Shown piece after piece: positions 51,642 through 59,163 of a stretch of DNA of 64,000 nt (position 1 is its first letter; each line of letters opens with the position of its first letter). The position numbers were made by a program, and so were the translations under genes. The stretch is from NCBI RefSeq assembly GCF_041821085.1, contig NZ_JBGUAZ010000002.1, forward strand, positions 124,001 to 188,000, given 5' to 3'. The notes below the pieces were generated by a model. The model saw only the letters and a list, made by a program, of their open reading frames with translations. It was not told the DNA's origin and did not search any database. This DNA comes from Natrinema sp. HArc-T2 (GTDB taxonomy: Archaea > Halobacteriota > Halobacteria > Halobacteriales > Natrialbaceae).

Positions 51642-51722
51642 GACGGCCCGCTGTCGGGGTATCTCGGCTCGACTGCAGGGCGGTCGGGGCCCACCGACAC
51701 CCACTGACAGGCGTCCGTATGA
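51639..51722. repeat. Palindromic convergent-gap repeat, copy E
   Basis: This 84-bp copy begins TGAGACGGCCCGCTGTC (its TGA is the stop of the MaoC gene) and ends CACTGACAGGCGTCCGTATGA. The central stem is weaker than in copies B and D. It lies in the gap to the convergent AstE-like gene. Confidence 0.75.
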
Positions 51723-51733
51723 TATCACCGCCG

Positions 51734-52714
51734 TCACGCGGGCAACTGCTCGTCGGTCAGCGCCGCGCTCGCGAGTCGGTCGCCAGCGGTCACCGTCGCT
51801 TCTCGAGTGAGCGCATAGAGCAGGCCGTCGCGGTCGACACATGGCTCGGAGAGCGGTTCGTACGTCGTCGGATGGTAGACCGTCCCGATCGACGTTCCCG
51901 CCTCGATCACATCGCCCACCTCGAGCGTCGGATTCGGTCGAAACAGTCCGGAGTCGGCAGCAGAGACATGTCCGGCGTGATTCCGGGCGACGGTCTGGTC
52001 GCGTGTGGGAACGACGCCGGGAAGGAGATCGAGATGGCGACAGACATCGAGTAAGCCATCGACGCCGTCGGCGACGACTTCCTCGAGGATCTGCTTGTTG
52101 TGGGCGAGTTCGGGCGTGATCGCGGGAATCCCCTCGTCAGCGGCGGTGACCCGGAGCTTGCCGGCGTAATCACGCCGGTTCCATTCGTCTGGGTCGTCCT
52201 CGTCGGCCCGCTCGGCCAACAGGAGGTCGGTCCCGAAGACTTCGGCGAGGGACCGCGAGCGGTCGTCGTCCGCACAGTAAACCACGTGCGGGAGCATATC
52301 GGGGCTCCCCGTATGAAGGTCGACGACGGCATCGGCTGCCGTGACGAACTCCCAGAGGCGGGCAGCCATGCGCTGGTGGAGGCTCCCGTCGGCGTTGCCC
52401 GGCCAGACACGGTTCATATTCGGATTGACGCTGTCGAACGACTCCGGCGTCGTGTAGGAGACCCGATCGAACGTCAGCGGGTTCGCGACGGGGACGGCGA
52501 TTACGGTCCCCGACAGGGACTCGAGTGGCAGTCGCTCGTGAAACCGGCGGAGCAGTTCCGTCCCGTTGATTTCGCGACCATGCTGGGCTGCCTGCACGTA
52601 CAACGTCGGCCCCGGATCGGCACCCCGATACGTGTGGACCGTCGTCGTCAGTTCCACGCCCGACGGCAGTCGAGCGAGCGTGACCTGGGCTGCCGTGTGC
52701 GTGCCGTCACTCAT
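51734..52714 (-). CDS. Succinylglutamate desuccinylase/aspartoacylase family protein
   Basis: The 326-residue zinc-dependent amidohydrolase or deacylase has His45-Gly-Arg-Glu48 (Gln-His-Gly-Arg-Glu-Ile-Asn-Gly) as Zn ligands and a third ligand in Val-Val-Asp-Leu-His-Thr-Gly-Ser near residue 146. The C-terminal beta domain (Val-Gly-Asp-Val-Ile-Glu-Ala-Gly) is typical of the family. The substrate could be an N-acyl amino acid. Start ATG at 52714. Confidence 0.88.
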   Translation of the reverse strand: MSDGTHTAAQVTLARLPSGVELTTTVHTYRGADPGPTLYVQAAQHGREINGTELLRRFHERLPLESLSGTVIAVPVANPLTFDRVSYTTPESFDSVNPNMNRVWPGNADGSLHQRMAARLWEFVTAADAVVDLHTGSPDMLPHVVYCADDDRSRSLAEVFGTDLLLAERADEDDPDEWNRRDYAGKLRVTAADEGIPAITPELAHNKQILEEVVADGVDGLLDVCRHLDLLPGVVPTRDQTVARNHAGHVSAADSGLFRPNPTLEVGDVIEAGTSIGTVYHPTTYEPLSEPCVDRDGLLYALTREATVTAGDRLASAALTDEQLPA

Positions 52715-52840
52715 GGCCCGTCGTTCCACGGCCGGCGGTATGTACCTGCGGCCGCGAGCCGACGGCGACCCACACCCACCGCACCGGCGACCGCGACGCG
52801 AGACCACTATCGTTTTCAGTCGTCCCGTCGACCCCGACGT

Positions 52841-53359
52841 ATGGGAGACGTTACTGCGACCCTGCACACGAACAAAGGCGATATCGAGGTCGAACTCTAC
52901 GACGAACGCGCACCGCGCACCGTCGACAACTTCGTCGGTCTCGCGACCGGCGGCAAGACGTGGGAAGACCCCGAGACCGGCGAGGAAGTCGAAGGCGAGC
53001 CGCTGTACGACGACGTGGCCTTCCACCGCGTCATCGAGGGCTTCATGATTCAGGGCGGCGACCCGACCGAGACCGGTCGCGGCGGCCCCGGCTACGAGTT
53101 CGACGACGAGTTCCACGACGACCTGCGCCACGACGACGAGGGCATCCTGAGCATGGCCAACTCCGGGCCCGACACCAACGGCTCGCAGTTCTTCATCACG
53201 CTCGACGCCCAGCCCCACCTCGACGGTCGTCACTCCGTCTTCGGCAAGGTCACCGACGGGATGGATGTCGTCCACGAAATCGGTAGCGTCGACACCGACG
53301 CCAACGACCGCCCGCGCGAAGACGTCGTCCTCGAGTCCATCTCAGTCGACTACGAGTAA
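52841..53359 (+). CDS. Cyclophilin-type peptidylprolyl isomerase
   Basis: This 172-residue cyclophilin has [14 protein letters not shown] near residue 64 and [14 protein letters not shown] near 104, the catalytic Arg and the Gln/Phe pocket. It catalyses prolyl cis-trans isomerisation in the cytoplasm. Start at the ATG at 52841, 126 bp after the divergent deacylase gene start. Confidence 0.94.
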   Translation: MGDVTATLHTNKGDIEVELYDERAPRTVDNFVGLATGGKTWEDPETGEEVEGEPLYDDVAFHRVIEGFMIQGGDPTETGRGGPGYEFDDEFHDDLRHDDEGILSMANSGPDTNGSQFFITLDAQPHLDGRHSVFGKVTDGMDVVHEIGSVDTDANDRPREDVVLESISVDYE

Positions 53360-53482
53360 CGCGTCTCACTGACGACCCGCTGTTTTGCTCGCGGACGAAC
53401 CCGCTCGAGCGCCGCCGACAATGTGAGTCCAGGCAGGGATGGCTGGCACACTCATTTAGGGACAGCGTAGCATACCGCGTGT

Positions 53483-54433
53483 ATGGGCTGGACAGCCGAC
53501 GACATTCCCAATCAGGACGGCCGCCGGATCGTCGTCACGGGCGCGAACAGTGGCATTGGTCTCGAGGCGACCCGCGAACTCGCACGCAACGGCGCGACGG
53601 TGATTATGACCTGCCGAAGCGTCGACCGCGGCGAGGAGGCGGCGAGCAATATTCGTGCTGATATCCCCAACGCCGACCTGCGTGTCGAGGCGTGCGATCT
53701 GGGCGATCTCGAGTCGATTCATGCGTTCGCCGACCGACTCGACGACGCAGACCTCGATGTCCTGATCAACAACGCGGGAGTCATGGCGATCCCGCGCTCG
53801 GAAACAGCGGACGGCTTCGAGACCCAGTTCGGCGTCAACCACCTCGGACATTTCGCGCTCACCGGGCTGCTGCTCGAGACCCTGGGGCTCGACGAGGAGT
53901 CCGACTCGCGGATCATCACCGTCTCGAGTGGCGTCCACGAGCGCGGTGAGATCGACTTCGACGATCTCCAGAGCGAGCAGTCCTACGACCCGTGGGACGC
54001 CTACGCCCAGTCGAAACTGGCGAACGTGCTCTTTGCGTACGAACTCGAGCGCCGGCTGCTGACGGCGGATGCGACCGCCAAGAGCATCGCCGTCCATCCG
54101 GGCTATGCGAACACGCAGTTGCAGTTCCGCGGCCCCGAACAGCGCGGCAGCCGCCTCCGGAAGGCTGCGATGTGGGTTATGAACACGGTTCTCGCTCAGT
54201 CAGCCGCGATGGGCGCACTCCCAGCGCTGTACGCTGCGACCGCGCCCGAGGCCGAAGGCGGGGCGTACTACGGCCCCGGTGGGGTCATGAACATGCGCGG
54301 CACGCCCGAACGGCAGGCCTCCTCGGAGCGATCCTACGACGAGGAGACGGCCCGTCGGCTGTGGGCCGCCTCGAGCGATCTGACCGGCGTCACCTACGAC
54401 CTGCCGGAGCCGAAAGCCGAGGTGTCGGCGTAG
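53483..54433 (+). CDS. SDR-family oxidoreductase (retinol-dehydrogenase-like)
   Basis: The 316-residue SDR has Thr-Gly-Ala-Asn-Ser-Gly-Ile-Gly at residues 19-26, Asp-Leu near the adenine site, Asn-Asn-Ala-Gly-Val, and the catalytic Ser (Val-Ser-Ser-Gly) and Tyr-Ala-Gln-Ser-Lys motif near 174. It resembles the WW-oxidoreductase/retinol dehydrogenase type. The substrate is unknown. A ferredoxin gene follows 64 bp downstream. Confidence 0.9.
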   Translation: MGWTADDIPNQDGRRIVVTGANSGIGLEATRELARNGATVIMTCRSVDRGEEAASNIRADIPNADLRVEACDLGDLESIHAFADRLDDADLDVLINNAGVMAIPRSETADGFETQFGVNHLGHFALTGLLLETLGLDEESDSRIITVSSGVHERGEIDFDDLQSEQSYDPWDAYAQSKLANVLFAYELERRLLTADATAKSIAVHPGYANTQLQFRGPEQRGSRLRKAAMWVMNTVLAQSAAMGALPALYAATAPEAEGGAYYGPGGVMNMRGTPERQASSERSYDEETARRLWAASSDLTGVTYDLPEPKAEVSA

Positions 54434-54497
54434 GGCCGCGACCTCTCCGCTCGCGCCAACCGTAACGCGAAAGACGGCTCGGTCGAAGTACGACACA

Positions 54498-54836
54498 ATG
54501 AGCGACGACGGTATCCAGCGCGCCAGCGACGTGGGCTCGAGCGACGCGCCACCGGTCGAGGAAAAACCCTACAAGATCATCTTCGAGGCCAACAAGTGCT
54601 TCGGCGCTGGCAAGTGCGCCGAAGTCAGCGACAACTGGGAGATGTCCATCGCCTCCGGTATGGCCCAGCCGGAGGAATACTTCATCGGCGAGGAGGATCT
54701 CGAGCACAACGTCCGCGCCGCGGAGGTCTGTCCGGCGAAGAAAGACGACGGCTGTATCCACGTCGTCGACCGCCGCACCGACGAAGAGATCGCGCCCGAT
54801 CCCCACGGCGACGGCACGCTGAGCGTTGACTGGTAA
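54498..54836 (+). CDS. 3Fe-4S-type single-cluster ferredoxin
   Basis: The 112-residue protein has Lys-Cys-Phe-Gly-Ala-Gly-Lys-Cys-Ala-Glu near residue 33 and Ala-Glu-Val-Cys-Pro-Ala-Lys near 76. The Cys-x5-Cys spacing and missing fourth cluster Cys fit a [3Fe-4S] ferredoxin of the kind that serves P450 or other monooxygenases, rather than a 2Fe-2S ferredoxin. It carries a polar N-terminal extension of about 25 residues. Confidence 0.82.
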   Translation: MSDDGIQRASDVGSSDAPPVEEKPYKIIFEANKCFGAGKCAEVSDNWEMSIASGMAQPEEYFIGEEDLEHNVRAAEVCPAKKDDGCIHVVDRRTDEEIAPDPHGDGTLSVDW

Positions 54837-54902
54837 ATCTCGGCTCGAGCGCACACCGAAACGCACATCCCCACCCCGGGACAACGACTGACTGCCTTCT
54901 GT

Positions 54903-54986
54903 GCGAGGGTAGCCAAGCAGGCCAACGGCGGTGGGCTTAAGACCCGCTCCCGTAGGGGTCCCTGGGTTCAAATCCCAGCCCTCGCA
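54903..54986 (+). tRNA. tRNA-Leu (anticodon TAA)
   Basis: Acceptor GCGAGGG/CCCTCGC, anticodon stem GTGGG/CCCGC with loop CTTAAGA (anticodon TAA), a long variable arm (CTCCCGTAGGGGTC), T-stem CTGGG/CCCAG and discriminator A at 54986. No intron and no encoded CCA. Its last 22 bases recur 174 bp downstream. Confidence 0.95.
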
Positions 54987-55203
54987 TACCGACTCGAACG
55001 ACAGTGAGAGTCGTGTCTGCGAGACGCGGGATTTGAATCAGACCGAGGTTCTGCGAACGAAGTCGTTCGAAACGGCTCTGCCGTTTCGTGATGACGGGAG
55101 AGCTTCGCTCTCTCGAACCATGAGTAGTTCTCGGGCGTGGTTCAAATCTCAGCCCTCGCAGTCGGCCTCGAGACCCCTCATACTGTCCGACAGAACTATT
55201 TGA
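54987..55203. repeat. tRNA-Leu 3'-end duplication with inverted copy
   Basis: Bases 55139-55160 (GGTTCAAATCTCAGCCCTCGCA without the tail break) repeat tRNA-Leu 54965-54986 with one mismatch. At about 55018-55039 TGCGAG and GGGATTTGAA form a partial inverted copy of the same end. Between them lie GAACGAAGTCGTTCG and AGAGC/GCTCT-type arms. The segment looks like an insertion scar next to the tRNA. I see no gene between the tRNA and 55291. Confidence 0.7.
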
Positions 55204-55291
55204 AGATCATTCGCTCAGGGTCAGCTGTCGTCGATGGAGACAGCCGGCTTTCTCGAGCGACTTCTCACTGACTTCTGTCCGACATCTTGTA

Positions 55292-56455
55292 TCAACTCGG
55301 CAGTCGTCCGGCCCGCTCGAGCACAGCGAGGACGACGATCGTGGCACCGAGGCAGAGCGCGGCAGTGGCAAACACCGTGTCGTAGGAGTAGTCGTGCTCG
55401 AGGAACAACCCGACAATCGAGGAGCCAAGCGACTGGGTCAGCATCCAGACGGAGCTGAACACGGCGTACGCGCTGCCACGCGTCGAATCCGGGAGCGTAT
55501 CGAGGAGGTACGTGTCCGCGGCAGGGAACAGTGCGTGGACGACGAAGCCGAGAAGGACAGTGACCGCGACCAGCGCGAGCAGGCCGTCGACGAGCGTCAG
55601 CGCGAGCAGGCACGCGGCGAACGTCCCGACGATGCCGAGCAGATAGGGGACGTGTGGGAATCGGTCGGCCAGATCGCCGCCGACGTAAAACGCCGGCACG
55701 CCGGCGGCGAAGACGAGCGTGAGCATCGTGCCTGCCGTTCGGTCGGAGAGCCCCTTCGATTGCATGTAGAGTTCGTAGAAGTTGAACACGCCCTGCCAGA
55801 CGAACACCGCCGCGCCGACGAGTGCCAACGCGGTGATGATGATACGCCACTCCGAGAGTGCGCCGGCGACGAACTCCCGATCCGCACGCCCCGCCGTCGG
55901 CATCTCGGTCCCCTTCGCGGCGAGCCAGGTGTAGGCCGTCCCGAGCGCCGCGCCGGCGGCGATCACCCACAGCGCGAGTCGCCAGTCGACGAGCAACGAG
56001 AGCGCGACGAACGGCGCGGCGATCACCGCGGCGATCTGGCTTGCCGCCCCGTGGATTCCCATGACCCGGCCGATGCGGGACGGATAGAGTTCGCTCAGCA
56101 GCGGATTCGCGGAGACGAAGTAGATGCCGGAGGCGACGCCCATGAGGAAGGCTCCGGCCATGAGATGTGGCACCGTCATCGCGGTCGCAGCAAAGGCCGA
56201 AGAGGCTGTGAGCACGACACCCGACGCGACGACGACGCGGTGTCGCGGGACCTTCGTGAGCACCCACCCGGTCGGCAGTCGTAAGGACGCGCTCCCGACC
56301 CAGACGAGCGTCGCGATGAGTCCGGCGGTCGCTTCCCCGATGGCGAACTCGGTGATGAACACGTCCAGCAGCGGTGCAAAGACGATTCTGGCGAGATTGA
56401 GCAGAAAGACGAGACCACAGAGGGACCCAAAGAGGCGAGCGCGGGACACGGACAC
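55292..56455 (-). CDS. MFS transporter
   Basis: The 387-residue protein has 12 hydrophobic helices and the MFS loop-2/3 motifs Val-Leu-Thr-Lys-Val-Pro-Arg-His-Arg and Ala-Asp-Arg-Phe-Pro-His-Val-Pro. The start is a GTG at 56455 (Met-Ser-Val-Ser-Arg-Ala-Arg-Leu); no better ATG exists upstream of the first helix. The transported substrate is unknown. Confidence 0.88.
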   Translation of the reverse strand: MSVSRARLFGSLCGLVFLLNLARIVFAPLLDVFITEFAIGEATAGLIATLVWVGSASLRLPTGWVLTKVPRHRVVVASGVVLTASSAFAATAMTVPHLMAGAFLMGVASGIYFVSANPLLSELYPSRIGRVMGIHGAASQIAAVIAAPFVALSLLVDWRLALWVIAAGAALGTAYTWLAAKGTEMPTAGRADREFVAGALSEWRIIITALALVGAAVFVWQGVFNFYELYMQSKGLSDRTAGTMLTLVFAAGVPAFYVGGDLADRFPHVPYLLGIVGTFAACLLALTLVDGLLALVAVTVLLGFVVHALFPAADTYLLDTLPDSTRGSAYAVFSSVWMLTQSLGSSIVGLFLEHDYSYDTVFATAALCLGATIVVLAVLERAGRLPS

Positions 56456-56581
56456 TGTTGTCGATAGCGGCTCTCAAGCGTTGCGAAACCAACAGGGCGT
56501 CACGGACGGTCATCTGCCAGGTGCCGGTCGTCTTCGAGTGAGCCCCCTCGAGTGCGACCGCGTCGGTGGGCGAAACAGCGC

Positions 56582-57235
56582 CTACTCGTCGGTCCCGGCG
56601 ACGTCTTCTGCCCTGAGTTCCGCGCTGGCTTCGCGAACCTCGCGCATGACACTCGAGATGCGCTCTTCGGCCTCGAGTTCGTCCTCGACCGAGAGGTCGA
56701 CGCCTTCGACCTCGAGCAGGAATTTGGCGACCTCAGTGGCTTCGTACATCACGTCGTCGAGTTCCTCGGCGGTGAAGAAGTCACACATCGCGCCGTAGAG
56801 GAATGTTGCGCCGGCCATTCGGACTTTCTCCTCGAAGGAGGCGCGGGCCTGGTTGACCGCCTGCGGGGTGTAGGTGTCGGTCATGAAAGGGACGAGATCG
56901 GGCAAGTTCTCACCGATCTTGGTCATCTCGACCCCGGTCTCGGTCCGGAAGTCGGAACAGAGGCGGGCGATGGCCCACTCGCGGGCCGTGATGTAGGTCC
57001 GCTCGCGCAGGAAGTCGTTGACCCGGTCGTACTGGGCGCCGTCCATCTTCTTGAAGCGGGCGTACTTCTGGACATCATCGGGCACGTCGTTTTCCTGGGG
57101 ATTGGGGTCCGGGACGCCCGGCATCGATGCCTCGCCGGTTGCCTCGGGGCCGTCCGTGTCGGCGGTGTCTGCGTCGTCGGCTCCCGTTTCCGTGTCGCCA
57201 TCGACTCGAGCAGCGTTCGCTCCGTCCTCGTCCAT
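56582..57235 (-). CDS. DUF5806-type protein
   Basis: The 217-residue protein has an acidic Asp/Thr/Gly-rich N-terminal tail (1-50) and a helical C-terminal domain containing Lys-Tyr-Ala-Arg-Phe-Lys-Lys-Met-Asp-Gly-Ala-Gln-Tyr and Glu-Arg-Thr-Tyr-Ile-Thr-Ala-Arg-Glu-Trp-Ala-Ile-Ala-Arg. It matches the haloarchaeal DUF5806 family, of unknown function. It is divergent from the thiolase gene. Confidence 0.78.
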   Translation of the reverse strand: MDEDGANAARVDGDTETGADDADTADTDGPEATGEASMPGVPDPNPQENDVPDDVQKYARFKKMDGAQYDRVNDFLRERTYITAREWAIARLCSDFRTETGVEMTKIGENLPDLVPFMTDTYTPQAVNQARASFEEKVRMAGATFLYGAMCDFFTAEELDDVMYEATEVAKFLLEVEGVDLSVEDELEAEERISSVMREVREASAELRAEDVAGTDE

Positions 57236-57420
57236 GTCCGCGTATTACCAACAACTCGAGATAAGGGTTGTTCTCGAGCGAGTCCGCTCATCGGACGATA
57301 GCGATCCGCGACCGATCGCGGTAGAAATCGACCGAGTGAGGGGTATCACTGGTCGTAAACGGCTCGTGCATGAACTCGAGTTCGACCGGATTTAAGGCCG
57401 TGTGCGGCATTCGGTAGGAC

Positions 57421-58557
57421 ATGACACAGACGCCAGTCGTCGTGAAGGCAGTCCGGACGTCACAGGGGAAAGAAGGCGGCGTGTTCGCAGACGTGCGAAG
57501 TGAAGACCTCTCTGTCCCACTGATCGACGAGATTCTCGCGGAAACGGGCCTCTCGGGCGACGAGATCGACGACCTGATGTGGGGATGTGCCCAGCAACGC
57601 GGCGAGCAAGGGAACAACGTCGCCCGCGTCATCGCCTTGCTCTCGGAACTGGGCGAAGCGGTGCCGGCGGCGACGATCAACCGATGGTGTGCCTCCTCGA
57701 TGCAGGCGGTCATCTCCGCGTCCGACGCCATCGCGGCCGGCAACCGCGACGCCATCATCGCCGGCGGCGTCGAGAACATGAGTCGCGTCCCGATGGGCGA
57801 AAACATGGGCAACGTCCATCCGCGGATGGCCGACCTCTACAACATCGGCGAACTCCAGATGGGGATGACCGCCGAAAAAGTCGCCGAGGAGTACGACATC
57901 AGCCGCGAGCAACAGGACGAGTACGCCGCCCGCAGCCAGCAACGCGCAGTCGACGCCACCGAATCGGGCCGCTTCGACGACGAACTCGTCCCGATCGAAA
58001 CCGAGGACGGCACTGTCACCGAAGACGAGGGACTCCGTCCCGGCACCACCCCCGAAAAACTCGCCGAGTTGCCGACCGTTTTCAAATCCGATGGCATGGT
58101 TACTCCCGGTAACGCCTCCCAGATCTCCGACGGCGCAGCCGCGCTGCTCGTCACGAGCAAGGCCTTCGCCGACGAGCACGACCTCGAGATCATGGCCGAA
58201 GTCGGCATGAACAACGTCGCCGGCGTCGACCCCACCGTGATGGGTATCGGTCCGGTTCCAGCGACACGGGGCCTGCTCGAGCGCAACGGTCGCGATATCG
58301 ACGACTACGACCTCGTGGAACTCAACGAGGCCTTCGCCAGCCAGACGCTGTACTCGCGTGACGAACTGGGTATCGACCCCGAAATCTTCAACGTCAACGG
58401 CGGCGCGATCGCGATCGGCCACCCGCTGGGGGCCTCGGGTGCCCGCCTGCCCGTCACGCTGATCAACGAACTCCAGAAACGTGGCGGCGGCCTCGGGTTG
58501 GCGACGCTGTGTGTCGGCTTCGGACAAGGGGCTGCGATCGAGTTCGAGGTCAACTAA
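57421..58557 (+). CDS. Thiolase (acetyl-CoA C-acyltransferase)
   Basis: The 378-residue thiolase has the nucleophilic Cys in Asn-Arg-Trp-Cys-Ala-Ser-Ser near residue 90, His in Gly-His-Pro-Leu-Gly-Ala-Ser-Gly near 340, and the second Cys in Leu-Cys-Val-Gly-Phe-Gly-Gln-Gly near 366. It should make or cleave 3-ketoacyl-CoA. The TTTAAGG TATA-like sequence is about 27 bp before the ATG. Its last 33 bases have a degenerate second copy 183 bp downstream. Confidence 0.93.
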   Translation: MTQTPVVVKAVRTSQGKEGGVFADVRSEDLSVPLIDEILAETGLSGDEIDDLMWGCAQQRGEQGNNVARVIALLSELGEAVPAATINRWCASSMQAVISASDAIAAGNRDAIIAGGVENMSRVPMGENMGNVHPRMADLYNIGELQMGMTAEKVAEEYDISREQQDEYAARSQQRAVDATESGRFDDELVPIETEDGTVTEDEGLRPGTTPEKLAELPTVFKSDGMVTPGNASQISDGAAALLVTSKAFADEHDLEIMAEVGMNNVAGVDPTVMGIGPVPATRGLLERNGRDIDDYDLVELNEAFASQTLYSRDELGIDPEIFNVNGGAIAIGHPLGASGARLPVTLINELQKRGGGLGLATLCVGFGQGAAIEFEVN

Positions 58558-58740
58558 GCCGATTGGCCTGGGATTTTTGGTCCAGATTTTGCGAGTGAGG
58601 GGAGCGCGGTTCGGAACGAGCCACGCGAGTGAGAACCGCAGACTGCGAACGGGGAGCGAAGCGACCCGTGAGCAGCCGTCCGCGAGCGAGACAAAAGGTG
58701 GTTGCGCCAGGGTGCGGCGATCGAGTTCGACGTCAACTGA
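58558..58740. repeat. Spacer ending in a second thiolase-gene tail
   Basis: Bases 58708-58740 translate as Gln-Gly-Ala-Ala-Ile-Glu-Phe-Asp-Val-Asn-stop, nearly the end of the thiolase (Gln-Gly-Ala-Ala-Ile-Glu-Phe-Glu-Val-Asn-stop), with 28 of 33 bases equal. The differences are mostly at third codon positions, as if the copy came from a related coding gene. The spacer is rich in GAGTGAG, GCGAGCGAG and GAGCGAAGCGA blocks. There is no gene in it. Confidence 0.7.
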
Positions 58741-58794
58741 AACGCGCGAGCGGTCAACCGGCGATTTAGGTAGCTCGAGCGCGTCAGCACGCGT

Positions 58795-59130
58795 ATGCAA
58801 CGGCTGTTGCTGGCGATACTCGTGGGGATTCCGCTCGTCTGGCATCTGGGCCTGACCGCCGTCGCTTACTACGACGCCGGGCGGGTCGGCCTCGAGCCAC
58901 CGAAAAAGTGGGCTGCACTGACGTTTTTCGTTCCGGTGATCGGCTTTTTTATCTACCTCTTCGAGCGCAGCGAGCTGTCCTACGATCCCGAAAGCGATCC
59001 CTACCGGGACAACAATTTCAACATCCATCCCTCGCGGGCCGACGACACCTCGCTGCCGTCTCGCGGCGACAACCGACTCACGGCGGACGACCTCGAGGAC
59101 GACAGCGACGACGCTGGCCGCGGGAAGTGA
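58795..59130 (+). CDS. Small membrane protein, hypothetical (PLDc_N-like)
   Basis: The 111-residue protein has two helices (about 3-25 and 38-58) followed by Phe-Glu-Arg-Ser-Glu and an acidic tail. The helix pair with Lys-Lys-Trp between them resembles the phospholipase D N-terminal-type membrane hairpin seen in small haloarchaeal proteins. The function is unknown. It is convergent with the AOR gene across 33 bp. Confidence 0.75.
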   Translation: MQRLLLAILVGIPLVWHLGLTAVAYYDAGRVGLEPPKKWAALTFFVPVIGFFIYLFERSELSYDPESDPYRDNNFNIHPSRADDTSLPSRGDNRLTADDLEDDSDDAGRGK

Positions 59131-59163
59131 TAGAACGCAACGACTCGCGTCGGGTCGCTGAGA

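Noticed and set aside
55139-55160. A second tRNA-Leu gene
   Set aside because: Only the T-arm and acceptor 3' strand are present; no D-arm or anticodon precedes them.
57460-59028. A long minus-strand open frame opposite the thiolase
   Set aside because: The thiolase active-site motifs and the downstream small membrane gene explain this stretch; the antisense frame is a shadow.
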